Shown here one piece after another: positions 52,818 to 61,288 of a stretch of 64,000 bases of DNA (position 1 is its first letter; each line of letters starts with the position of its first letter). This DNA is from Sphingomonas_D zeicaulis (GTDB lineage: Bacteria > Pseudomonadota > Alphaproteobacteria > Sphingomonadales > Sphingomonadaceae), in contig NZ_JBNPXQ010000010.1 of NCBI RefSeq assembly GCF_050433225.1, positions 1 through 64,000 on the forward strand. Direction: 5' to 3'. The notes beneath the pieces are model-generated. The model searched no databases and had not been told where the DNA came from. It saw only the letters and a program-made list of their open reading frames with translations. Made by a program: the position numbers and the translations under genes.

Positions 52818-53816
52818 TCAGGTGACGGAGAACCCGGCATGGAAGGGGTCCGCCCGATCGATCGAGATCGTGTTGAGCCCGGTCTGGATCGCCGATCCCT
52901 CGATCGAGGGGATGATTGCCGGCATGTCGCCCAGGGTCGTCGCCGCCTCGACGCGGCCAATGAAGCGGCTGCCGATATAGCTTTCGTGGACGAAGGCATC
53001 GCCCACCGCCAGCCGGCCGAGCGCGGTGAGATGCGCGAGGCGGGCCGAGGTGCCGGTGCCGCACGGGCTGCGATCGATCGCGCGCTCGCCATAGAACACC
53101 GCGTTGCGCCCGTCGGCGCCGTCGCCGCGTGGCCGATCCGCCCACATCACATGGCTGACGCCGCGGATGCGCGGATCGAGCGGATGGACCGGCTCATAGA
53201 CCGCGCGCACCAGCTCGCGGATCGTGCGGCTGAGCTCGACGATGCGCGAGGCGCCGAGATCGTCCAGCCCGGTATAGGCGCCCTGCGGCTCGATGATCGC
53301 GTAATAATTGCCGCCATAGCTGACATCCAGGGTCAGCGGCCCGAAGCCCGGCACGTCGATCGCGATTCCGCGCTGGGCGAGATAGGAGGGGACGTTGCGG
53401 ATCTTCACGCCCGCCACCCGATCCCCCTCGGTGCGGTAATCGATGTCGATCACGCCCGCGGGCACCTCCACGCGCAGCTTGCCGGGCGTGGAGACCGGGA
53501 TCAGCCCATGTTCGAGGCCGAAGGTGATGATCCCGATCGTGCCATGCCCGCACATCGGCAGGCAGCCGCTGGTTTCCATGAACAGGATGCCGATGTCGCT
53601 GTCCGGCAATGTCGGCGGGTAGAGGAACCCGCCCGACATCATGTCATGCCCGCGCGGTTCGAAGCACAGCCCGGTGCGGATCCAGTCGAACCGCTCGAGA
53701 AAGTCGATCCGCCGATCCGCCATGCTGGCGCCGCGCAGCAGCGGGGCGCCACCGGCCACGAGGCGGACAGGATTGCCCGCCGTGTGGCCATCGATGCAGA
53801 AGAAGCTGTGCCGCAT
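52818..53816 (-). CDS. 4-hydroxyproline 2-epimerase (proline racemase family)
   Basis: The 332-residue protein converts trans-4-hydroxy-L-proline to cis-4-hydroxy-D-proline. Both catalytic cysteines are present: Cys89 in M-C-G-H-G-T-I-G and Cys252 in S-P-C-G-T-G-T-S-A. This distinguishes it from the Cys/Thr dehydratases of the family. The early D-G-H-T-A-G-N-P is also typical. It starts eight bases after the stop of the DapA-type gene, so the two are co-transcribed. With the DadA-type gene at 38304 it gives two successive steps of hydroxyproline breakdown. Confidence 0.92.
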   Translation of the reverse strand: MRHSFFCIDGHTAGNPVRLVAGGAPLLRGASMADRRIDFLERFDWIRTGLCFEPRGHDMMSGGFLYPPTLPDSDIGILFMETSGCLPMCGHGTIGIITFGLEHGLIPVSTPGKLRVEVPAGVIDIDYRTEGDRVAGVKIRNVPSYLAQRGIAIDVPGFGPLTLDVSYGGNYYAIIEPQGAYTGLDDLGASRIVELSRTIRELVRAVYEPVHPLDPRIRGVSHVMWADRPRGDGADGRNAVFYGERAIDRSPCGTGTSARLAHLTALGRLAVGDAFVHESYIGSRFIGRVEAATTLGDMPAIIPSIEGSAIQTGLNTISIDRADPFHAGFSVT

Positions 53817-53824
53817 GCGGTGGA

Positions 53825-54739
53825 TCAGGCCGCCATCTTGCTGGGCTGGGTCGCGGCGCAGGCCTCCACCCAGGCGATCACGTCCGCCCGGCGCTGGCCG
53901 GTCAGCGGCATACGCGGCATCCGCACGCGCTCACTGCCCCGCCCCATGATCTGTTCCGCCAGCTTGATCGACTGCACCAGGTCATGCTCCGCGTCGAGAT
54001 GCAACAATGGCATGAACCAGCGGTAGATGGCCAGAGCCTCATCGAACTTGCCTTCGCGCACCGCCGCGACCAGCCGCACCGATTCGGTGGGGAAGGCGCT
54101 GGTGAGGCCGGAAACCCAGCCGCTGGCGCCGAGCATCAGCCCTTCGAGCGCGACATCGTCCAGCCCCGCCATCACCGTGTAGCGATCGCCATAGCGGTTG
54201 ATCACGTCGGTGAAGCGGCGCGGATCGGGCGCGCTTTCCTTGACCGCGACGATGTTGGGGATCGCCGCCAGTTCGTCGAGCACGTCGAAGCCGATCTGGA
54301 CGCGATAAGCAGGTGGGTTGTTGTAGAGCATGATCGGCAGCGCGGTTGCCTCGGCCACCGCGGCGAAGTGGGCGATCAGTTCCTCCGCGCGCGGCACATA
54401 GACCATCGCCGGCAGCAGCATCAGCCCATCCAGCCCGATCGCCTCGGCATCCCTCGCATATTGCACCGCGCGTGCGGTGGTGAGTTCGGAAACGCCCGCG
54501 ACCAGCGGCACCCGCCCACCGACCGCCTCGACCGCGCCGGCCAGCACGGTGCGCTTCTCATCAGGCTCAAGCGAGTTGTTCTCGCCACAGGTGCCGAGCA
54601 GGATCAGCCCGTCAACGCCATCGTCCACCAGGGCCGTCTGGACCTTCTGCGTTTCATCGAGATCGATCGAGAGGTCATCAGCGAACTGGGTGGTGGCAGC
54701 AGGATAGACGCCCTGCCACAGGACATTTGACGCATTCAT
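53825..54739 (-). CDS. DapA-family lyase, likely pyrroline-4-hydroxy-2-carboxylate deaminase
   Basis: The 304-residue TIM-barrel protein has G-T-C-G-E-N-N-S-L near 49-57, Tyr139 (M-L-Y-N-N-P-P) and the Schiff-base Lys167 (I-V-A-V-K-E-S). The G-E-N-N-S-L wording differs from dihydrodipicolinate synthase (G-T-T-G-E) and fits the hydroxyproline deaminase branch, which yields 2-oxoglutarate semialdehyde. ATG 54739 has GGAG nine bases upstream; ATG 54754 would add five residues but has no ribosome site. It heads the operon deaminase-epimerase-permease-amidohydrolase, with a CGTATACG box before it. Confidence 0.85.
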   Translation of the reverse strand: MNASNVLWQGVYPAATTQFADDLSIDLDETQKVQTALVDDGVDGLILLGTCGENNSLEPDEKRTVLAGAVEAVGGRVPLVAGVSELTTARAVQYARDAEAIGLDGLMLLPAMVYVPRAEELIAHFAAVAEATALPIMLYNNPPAYRVQIGFDVLDELAAIPNIVAVKESAPDPRRFTDVINRYGDRYTVMAGLDDVALEGLMLGASGWVSGLTSAFPTESVRLVAAVREGKFDEALAIYRWFMPLLHLDAEHDLVQSIKLAEQIMGRGSERVRMPRMPLTGQRRADVIAWVEACAATQPSKMAA

Positions 54740-54767
54740 TCCGGGGTTCTCCATAGTGCGTCATCAT

Positions 54768-54775
54768 CGTATACG
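54768..54775. promoter_or_regulatory. CGTATACG operator box before the deaminase operon
   Basis: The palindrome lies in TCATCGTATACGGTATATGA, 28 bp before the preferred start of the DapA-type gene. On the minus strand it reads CCGTATACGAT, matching the box at 39573 over CGTATACGAT and that at 41660 over CCGTATAC. Confidence 0.6.
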
Positions 54776-54910
54776 GTATATGATAAACCGTGGCAAGGAT
54801 GGTTTGGCGCAGTTTGGGGGATGCGTTCGTCGGGACCTTGGTAAAGGTCGGGTTTTGCTTTTGACCAGAGTTGGTCGTTCAGACTTGCGGCCGCGACCAT
54901 CCGCTCCTGA

Positions 54911-55054
54911 CAGAAACTGCTGGTAGAGCGTCTCGAGGCGGACCGGCAGGAAAGCGCCCTGTCGATGGTCGCTCGCCTCACCCAGCCGGTTTCCGGGAAG
55001 CTCAAGGGGTGGACGCCGCCCGACGGCATCGATGTGCCAGAGTGGAGGTGTTGA
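54911..55054 (+). pseudogene. Possible C-terminal gene fragment before the IS110 element
   Basis: A 47-codon frame (Q-K-L-L-V-E-R-L-E-A-D-R-Q..., ending V-P-E-W-R-C and TGA) follows a TGA and has no start. Its amino-acid composition looks protein-like, with an amphipathic opening helix and a G-W-T-P-P-D-G segment. It may be the end of a gene cut by the insertion. I do not recognise the family. Confidence 0.25.
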
Positions 55055-55076
55055 AGCACCACTGAGGGAGGCGTCC

Positions 55077-56112
55077 GTGTTGCATGCTATCACAATCGGG
55101 CTGGATATCGCCAAGACCGTTTTCCACGCGCATGGCGCTGACGAGCGCTGCGGCATGGTGTTTAGCCGCAAGCTGAGCCGGGCGAAGCTTCTCAACTTCT
55201 TCGCGAAGCAATCGGCGAGCCTGGTCGCGAGGGAGGCGTGCAGCGGCGCGCATCACCGGGCGCGTGAGCTGCGGGCGATGTGGTATGAGGTGCGGCTTAT
55301 CCCGCCGGCCTACGTCAAGCCGTTCGTGAAGCGGCATAAGAACGATGCGGTAGATGCGGAGGCGATCTGCGAGGCGGGGCAGCGACCGGGCATGCAGTTC
55401 GTAGCGGTCAAGAGCGAGGAGCAGCAGGCGGCCGGCATGGTGGTCCGCACCCGCGATCTCGTCGTCCGGCAGCGCACGCAACTGGTCAACGCATTGCGTG
55501 GCCACCTCGCCGAGTTCGGCTGGGTCGCACCGCGCGGCTTGGCGCAGGTCACAATGCTCGCCGACCTTCTCGACGAGGAGGAGATGGAATCGTCGCTGCC
55601 CGAGGCGGCGCTGGCCATGCTGCGCGTCATGGCCGACATGCTCGCAGAGCTTCGACGACCGTATCGCCAACCTCGACAAGGAGATCGCCAAGCGGGCCCG
55701 CGAGAACGAGGTAGTGCGCCGGCTGATGACCATCCACGGCATCGGCCCGATCGCTGCCACCGCGATCGTCGCGCTCGCGCCGCCGCTCGAGACCTTTACC
55801 AAGGGTCGCGATTTCGCCGCCTGGCTCGGGCTCGCGCCGCTCCAGCACTCGACGGGAGGCAAGCAGAAGCTTGGCCGGATCTCGAAGATGGGAGAACGAA
55901 CCATCCGGCGGTTGCTCATCATCGGCGGCAGCTCGGTCGTCAGGCAGGCGACCGTGCGCGGCGCGCCGGCAGGATCATGGCTTGAGCGGATGCTGGCGCG
56001 CAAACCGCGCATGCTCGTCTCGGTGGCGCTGGCCAACAAGATGGCGCGCATCGCTTGGGCGGTCATGACCAGAAAAGAGGATTACAGAGCTCCGGCAGCG
56101 GTCGCGGCGTAA
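55077..56112 (+). pseudogene. IS110-family (DEDD) transposase, frameshifted
   Basis: The first part, from GTG 55077 (GAGGGAGG upstream), has I-G-L-D-I-A-K and K-N-D-A-V-D-A-E-A-I, two pieces of the RuvC-like DEDD site. Near 55640-55650 the frame slips by one base (text around GCAGAGCTTCGACGACC). The second frame continues D-D-R-I-A-N-L-D-K-E-I, the helix-hairpin motif I-H-G-I-G-P-I-A-A-T and G-R-I-S-K-M-G to the stop at 56110-56112. Joined, the parts would form a full-length IS110 transposase. The element lies just beyond the deaminase operon. Its ends are not definable by eye, as IS110 members lack clear inverted repeats. Confidence 0.87.
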
Positions 56113-56697
56113 GCCGGGACAGCGGCCAGAGGCGTCGGGGACGTAGGCGGTCGAAGGAGGGTATGGCACATTGGTCGGCGAGACGGGGCCGGAAGAACCA
56201 GGGAATGGCGGAGCGCTAGCGAAGCGCGGAAAGCTGATGTGGTTCCGGTCCGCGAACTCCCATACAGGCCCGCAGCTATCGCGCTGCTCGTCCAGGGCGG
56301 ACAGATGACAGCATCCGACTACGTGCCGATCTACCCCGATTTGTACTTGCATCCAAAGCGGCGCCCCAGACGACAATAGAATGATGGGTTCAGAGCGTCG
56401 GTGCCGGATGAGCCGGAACGTTCACTCTTAAGAGTGTAAGTTGATTTAGCGGACGTTCCTTACGCCGAACCCGTACCCCGGCATCGCGCCCCTAGCCGGG
56501 CGGGTGGTATTCGGTCGCGGGCCGGCATTTTCATCTATTGCAAACGATCCGTTGAAGATCAATCAACTGATTTGCCGCTTATTGTAAAGCGTTATTCCGC
56601 CCATCTTCAGGGTGCGCACCAACATCGATCGCGTGATGAACGGTGAACGCCGCCATGCAGCGCGCCCGTCGCGCAAACACTGAGGAAGGAATATTTG
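56113..56697. other. Intergenic region after the IS110 element
   Basis: The 585 bp contain the right flank of the insertion element and the promoter of the SDR gene. The last 200 bases (56500-56697) are AT-richer. TTGATTT and CTTAAGAG-type phrases occur near 56425-56445, but I see no clear operator or gene. Confidence 0.4.
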
Positions 56698-57435
56698 ATG
56701 ACTGAGCTGACTGGAAAACGCGCCCTGGTGACCGGAGGGTCACGCGGAATTGGTGCGGCCATTGCGGTTGCTCTCGCGGAAAAAGGCGCGGACGTCGCCA
56801 TCACCTACGCGCATTCCGCCGATCGTGCGGCAAAGGTGGTGGAAACGATAAAGAGCAAGGGCCGTGCCGCCGTTGCAATTCAGGGCGATAGCGCAGATCC
56901 GAGTGCCATTGCGCGCTCGGTGGACGAGGCGGTTAAAGCCCTTGGGGGTCTTGATATCCTTGTCAACAACGCCGCGATCGCGACCTACAAGGACGTTGCG
57001 GACTTCACGGTCGACGAGATCGACGCGCTCTTTGCCGTCAATGCGCGCTCTCCGATCCTGGCATCTCAGGCGGCCATGCCTCACCTCACAGCCGGGGGGC
57101 GCATTATCACGATCGGGTCCGCCGGCGCCGAGCGGATTGTCGGGCCATCGACGGTCTACTCGATGACGAAATCCGCCCTCCAATCGTTTACGCGAGGTTT
57201 GGCGCGCGAACTGGGTCCTCGCGATATCACCGTCAATCTGGTGCAGCCTGGTTCAACGAATACAGAAATGAACCCGGCCGAAGGCGAGTTCGGTGACTTC
57301 CAGCGGGCGTTGATCCCACTGGGGCGGTATGGCGAGCCTGAGGACGTGGCAGCTGCGGTCGCCTTCCTCGCATCGGGTGCCGCCCGCCAGATCACGGGCA
57401 CCATCATCACGGTTGATGGAGGTACGCTTACCTAA
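56698..57435 (+). CDS. SDR-family oxidoreductase (FabG-like)
   Basis: The 245-residue protein has T-G-G-S-R-G-I-G at 12-19, N-N-A-A at 90-93, Ser141, Tyr154 and Lys158 (Y-S-M-T-K), and the final I-T-V-D-G-G. This is the 3-oxoacyl-reductase-like branch of the SDRs and uses NADPH in many members. AGGAAGGA precedes ATG 56698. It stands alone between the insertion element and a LysR gene that points towards it; it is a common partner of LysR regulators in redox or quinone stress clusters. Confidence 0.9.
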   Translation: MTELTGKRALVTGGSRGIGAAIAVALAEKGADVAITYAHSADRAAKVVETIKSKGRAAVAIQGDSADPSAIARSVDEAVKALGGLDILVNNAAIATYKDVADFTVDEIDALFAVNARSPILASQAAMPHLTAGGRIITIGSAGAERIVGPSTVYSMTKSALQSFTRGLARELGPRDITVNLVQPGSTNTEMNPAEGEFGDFQRALIPLGRYGEPEDVAAAVAFLASGAARQITGTIITVDGGTLT

Positions 57436-57730
57436 AACCTGGCCCAGTACAGGGAGGGGCTGTGATCGTCCTATCGCGCAACGTGGGCGGGATTCCCGGC
57501 GCTCGCAGCCACCTCGGTCAAGATCTTCCGTGATTCGCCCAGAGGCTGATGCCAAGGTATGATCAGGTGTACTCTAAAAGCTGCGGGCTGACATAACCCG
57601 CGGATGATAGCTATTGGGCACCTCGCTCCGTTCCAGCAGCGTCCGACCTTCCGGCGCCTGTTGGCAAGAGGCAATCGAGGGGCCCGTCGTTTCTTTCGAA
57701 ACAATCGTCAGGTCGATGGATTGCGCAGGC

Positions 57731-58660
57731 TTATTTGAGGCTTCCAGCGAACCGTGCGCTGATGCGCTCTCGCCGAAAGTGTTCCGTATAGAAGTCGATG
57801 AACGCTCTGGTTTTGAGCGGTTGTAAGGCGCGACCTGAGTAGTAGAGGGATATTGATCCCGCATCGGCATACCATTTCGGCAGGATGCGTATCAGCGTGC
57901 CGCTCTCCAAATGCGGAAGGGCGTCGGGCATAGCGACCATTGCGATGCCAAGCCCCGCAAGGGCCGCTTGGATCATCGGGGCGGAATCGCTCATAACGAC
58001 AGTCTCTTTCAACAGCGCGCGCTCCTCATCACCCTGAGCATTCCGCATCATCCATTCCCGGATGCGACCGGATGTCGAGAAGCGCATGAGGATCCCATCG
58101 TATTCGGCGAGATCGGCCGGGCTCGTCGGTAGAACTTTTCTGCCGAAATAGCTTGGCGCACAGACGGCGACGACGTGAACAGGCGCTAGCGCCTTGGCAA
58201 CAATCCCGGGATTTAGATCAAAGCCTCCGCCGATCGCGACGTCGAAGCCTTCCGCAATTAAGTCGACTTGGCGGCTATCGAAATGCCAATCCGGCCGGAT
58301 GCCCGGATAGCTGCTGAGAAATTCTGGCAGCGCGGGAATGACGTAACCCATGGCGAAGGAAAGGCTCATGCTCACTTTCAGGACGCCGACCGGCTCGCCC
58401 TTAATCTGCGAGGCTCCGTCGATTGCGCTCTGAAGATCGGCAAGGCTGTCACCAATGCTCTGCAAGAAGGCTTCACCTTCTTCCGTCAGGGCCAACTTGC
58501 GTGTCGAGCGATGGAACAGCCGCACGCCCAGATTTCGTTCAAGCATGCCAACGTTGCGGCTGACTGCCGCCGGCGTGAGGGAGAGCCGGCGAGCCGCGCG
58601 CGAGAAGCTATTTGCCTCCGCGCTACGGACAAACGCTTCCAGGTTCGCGAGTGTCTCCAT
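57731..58660 (-). CDS. LysR-family transcriptional regulator
   Basis: The 309-residue protein has the LysR HTH (F-S-R-A-A-R-R-L-S-L-T-P-A-A-V-S-R-N near 18-35, then L-E-R-N-L-G-V-R-L-F-H-R-S-T-R) and a periplasmic-binding-like effector domain. It belongs to the large DUF-type LysR group that controls neighbouring oxidoreductases. ATG 58660 is used; a TTG three codons upstream is possible. It faces the decayed gene at 58776 across about 115 bp, its probable former target. About 295 bp without a gene separate its end from the SDR. Confidence 0.9.
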   Translation of the reverse strand: METLANLEAFVRSAEANSFSRAARRLSLTPAAVSRNVGMLERNLGVRLFHRSTRKLALTEEGEAFLQSIGDSLADLQSAIDGASQIKGEPVGVLKVSMSLSFAMGYVIPALPEFLSSYPGIRPDWHFDSRQVDLIAEGFDVAIGGGFDLNPGIVAKALAPVHVVAVCAPSYFGRKVLPTSPADLAEYDGILMRFSTSGRIREWMMRNAQGDEERALLKETVVMSDSAPMIQAALAGLGIAMVAMPDALPHLESGTLIRILPKWYADAGSISLYYSGRALQPLKTRAFIDFYTEHFRRERISARFAGSLK

Positions 58661-58775
58661 GGGATCCAATCTTCAAGCAAGATTTGAAACTCAAACAATT
58701 CATCTGCGAATTTTGATATGGCTATTCACGGTCCGTTTTCCGGTCGACGGACACACGTTGTTGAAGGACCGGCTC

Positions 58776-58930
58776 ATAACGATTGGTGTTATCGCGCAGG
58801 CGACATCGGCTGTGCGTTCGCGAAGGCGTTGGGCGAGGAAGGCATTGAGGCTGCCATCGCGGACAGCCGCGGACCTGACAGCATTGCGGAGTTCGTCGCC
58901 ACGTTCGGAGGGTCACTTGCGAGTCCTCGG
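58776..58930 (+). pseudogene. Decayed NADPH-dependent F420 reductase-like gene, 5' part
   Basis: The expected opening M-T-I-G-V-I-G-A-G-D-I-G is split. I-T-I-G-V-I-A starts at an ATA codon (58776) where an ATG is expected. Near 58794-58797 one base is missing, and the next frame continues G-D-I-G-C-A-F-A-K-A-L-G-E-E-G-I-E-A-A-I-A-D-S-R-G-P-D-S. This Rossmann start with the N/D-S-R-G-P motif is typical of F420-dependent NADP oxidoreductases. After about 58925 no further similarity is visible, and the next 300 bp hold no intact gene. Confidence 0.6.
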
Positions 58931-59247
58931 TTGGAGGTGAGATCGGTGGCGTGATCTTCCGGCGGCTTGCCGAAGAGGCTGGCGCGCTTCCATCAGCGGT
59001 GGTCTGGTCGGTACGGAAGCGAGCCCGACGGTGCCCGTTCTTATTGCGATCGCAGAGGCGGTTGGACGGGGGGACGTACCGACAGCATTGCCGCAGCCCG
59101 CATACATGGGCGGACAATCCGGGATTGCCCAGCGGTCCAGGATCGGAACGATCGGCGTGATCCGCGAACTCCCGAACCGTCGCAATGAAGCGCTCGATCA
59201 TAGGTATGATGACGCGCGTTGCGTCAGAGAGCGCCCAAGAGCGGGCG

Positions 59248-59907
59248 TCAGCCGACAACGCCGATTTCGGCGGCGAGACGACGCAGCTGCCGCTCGAATT
59301 CCTCGGGGGGGTGCGCGCCGGAGATCAAGTGTCGGTCGTTGACGATCACCGCCGGAACGCTTTTGATGCCGCGACTACGCCAAAGCTCCTCCTCGGCATG
59401 GACCTCTTCGACGTATCGATCGGATTCAAGGACCGCACGCGCCGCTGATCCGTCCAGACCTACCTCTTCGGCTGCCGCCACGAGAGCATCATGGTCACCG
59501 GGATCGACCTGATCGGTATGATACAGCGCCAGGAGGCGGCGTTTCATGTCCAGTTGCCGCCCCTCATCCTTCGCCCAGGTGAGCAGCCGATGTGCGTCGA
59601 ACGTGTTGTAGACTCGGCTCTCGTCAGCAGTGTTCATGGTGACGCCGACGCCGGCGGCACGTTCCCGGATCATCTCGCGGCTGGAACGGATCTGGTCGTG
59701 CGGCATGCCGAACTTCCTGCTGATGTGCTCCAAGGCGTTCTGCCCGCCCGCCGGCATGTCCGGGCTCAGCTCATAGGGATGGAACGTGATATCGGCGTCG
59801 ATCTGGCCCTCCAAGGCCGCGAGCGCCTGCTCCAAGCCTCCTAGCCCGATCGCGCACCAGGGGCAGGCGATATCCGAAACGAAGTCGATCTTGAGCTTGG
59901 TGGTCAC
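59248..59907 (-). CDS. DsbA-family protein, FrnE-like
   Basis: The 219-residue protein has C15-P-W-C18 in a thioredoxin fold with the long helical insert of FrnE/HCCA-isomerase relatives, and the C-terminal cis-proline segment S-V-P-A-V-I-V-N. Members are cytoplasmic disulfide or glutathione-linked oxidoreductases active in oxidative stress. There is no signal peptide. The start is GTG 59907 with AGGAG nine bases upstream. It is the last gene of the minus-strand group. Confidence 0.88.
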   Translation of the reverse strand: MTTKLKIDFVSDIACPWCAIGLGGLEQALAALEGQIDADITFHPYELSPDMPAGGQNALEHISRKFGMPHDQIRSSREMIRERAAGVGVTMNTADESRVYNTFDAHRLLTWAKDEGRQLDMKRRLLALYHTDQVDPGDHDALVAAAEEVGLDGSAARAVLESDRYVEEVHAEEELWRSRGIKSVPAVIVNDRHLISGAHPPEEFERQLRRLAAEIGVVG

Positions 59908-59990
59908 GGCGAAGGTCTCCTGCTGGCTGCGTGATAAGGCGAATTCGCCGTCGGCCCGAAAGGCCCGACGACACGACCCTTCCTTGGTTT

Positions 59991-61127
59991 TCAGCGATTG
60001 AAGTTAACTAGATCGGGTTGGGCCAGATGCTGGCGATGACCCGTTTCGGCGGCCTGTGTGATCGCCTCGAGCACCCGGTGCCGATCGAGTGCGACTGCGA
60101 AGTCCGGCGCATCTGCGGTTCCGTCGCAGAGGTCGGCGGCGAGCTGGGCGTAGAGGCGGGCAACACCCGCCGCGGGCGCTTCGAGTTGCAGGTCGGGGGC
60201 CGCATATGCGGGTGGGACCTGTAGCTGCTGGACAGGCTCGTTGCCGCGGCGCAACGTTATGGTCATGTCGCCGAAGTGGATGTAGCCCGACGCCGTCTCG
60301 ACCCGCAGACTGCCGTCGGTGCCCTGGATTTCCCACACCAAGCCGGCGGACTGCCCGGCGCTGTAGTGCAACGACGTGACGATCCCGCCTTTGAGAACGC
60401 CGGCGACGATGATCTCGTCCGGCGCGTCCTTCGAGAGGGACGTGCCATCCGAGAGGCGGGTGCCGCCGCCGCGCTGATTGGCGACGATGGCGGACAAGCC
60501 CTCGAATGTGCCGAGGACGTGCGCAAGCGGCTGGAGCGCGTGGCCGAGCATGATGCTTTGAAGCGTGGCGCCATTCTCCGCGCGAGCCATATATTCGAAC
60601 CGCGGATCATATCGGCCGACCCACATATCGTCGTTCAGATGCGCTCGGATGCTTGTGCTGAGCGGCTTGCCGATCACGCCCTGCCTGACCAGGTCGTGAA
60701 GGTAGCGGATCGGCGGGTGCAGGCTGCCTTGCAAGCCGATGACCGTGCGCACCTGCCGTTCGCGAGCAAGCCCCTCCAGCGCTTCGGCCTCCGACAGGTT
60801 TCGCGCGAGCGGCCATTCGCAGTAGACCATCTTGCCCGCGGCGAGCGCGTCGGAAACGATCTGCTTGTGATCCGGCACCTTGACCGCAATCACCACGAGG
60901 TCGACCTCCGGCCGCAGGACCAGCGCCTGATGTGTGTCAAAGGCGAGGTCGGCGTCCAGTCGACTAGCGGTCGCTTTCGCGCTCTCTATACGCGTCGTGC
61001 TGACGGCGCGGATCTGGAACGCATCGAGCGCCTGCAGCGCCGGGACGTGCGCAATTCCGCACCAGCCGCGATCGGCACTGGCACCGACGATTCCAACGCC
61101 GATCCGGGTGTTTGCTGAATTGGCCAT
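59991..61127 (-). CDS. Gal80-like Gfo/Idh/MocA-family protein
   Basis: The 378-residue protein has an N-terminal Rossmann domain (G-V-G-I-V-G-A near 10-16) and a Gfo/Idh/MocA C-domain. The catalytic motif E-K-P reads E104-W-P, so the usual lysine is absent. Further features (I-G-L-Q-G, G-H-A-L-Q-P-L, W-E-I-Q-G-T-D-G-S-L) match the Gal80 branch, whose yeast member is a regulator rather than an enzyme. GGAG precedes ATG 61127; the open frame upstream is not needed. A paralogue lies at 63181. Confidence 0.82.
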   Translation of the reverse strand: MANSANTRIGVGIVGASADRGWCGIAHVPALQALDAFQIRAVSTTRIESAKATASRLDADLAFDTHQALVLRPEVDLVVIAVKVPDHKQIVSDALAAGKMVYCEWPLARNLSEAEALEGLARERQVRTVIGLQGSLHPPIRYLHDLVRQGVIGKPLSTSIRAHLNDDMWVGRYDPRFEYMARAENGATLQSIMLGHALQPLAHVLGTFEGLSAIVANQRGGGTRLSDGTSLSKDAPDEIIVAGVLKGGIVTSLHYSAGQSAGLVWEIQGTDGSLRVETASGYIHFGDMTITLRRGNEPVQQLQVPPAYAAPDLQLEAPAAGVARLYAQLAADLCDGTADAPDFAVALDRHRVLEAITQAAETGHRQHLAQPDLVNFNR

Positions 61128-61288
61128 GTAGGCGTGCTCCTGTGTGGTGCAGCCCGGGCAATGCTCGCCGTGCCGCTTCACGATGGGTTCGTTCACGGAC
61201 GAATGCTTGGGCTGATAGCTAATGACCAAGGCTTGCCGGTCGCGCTGCGGATGCGGGGGTTGAGCCCACGTGACCCAAGCGCAGGGAG

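Noticed and set aside
57436..57730. Minus-strand frame between SDR and LysR genes
   Set aside because: It lacks a ribosome site and a domain pattern, and overlaps the control region of neither gene convincingly.
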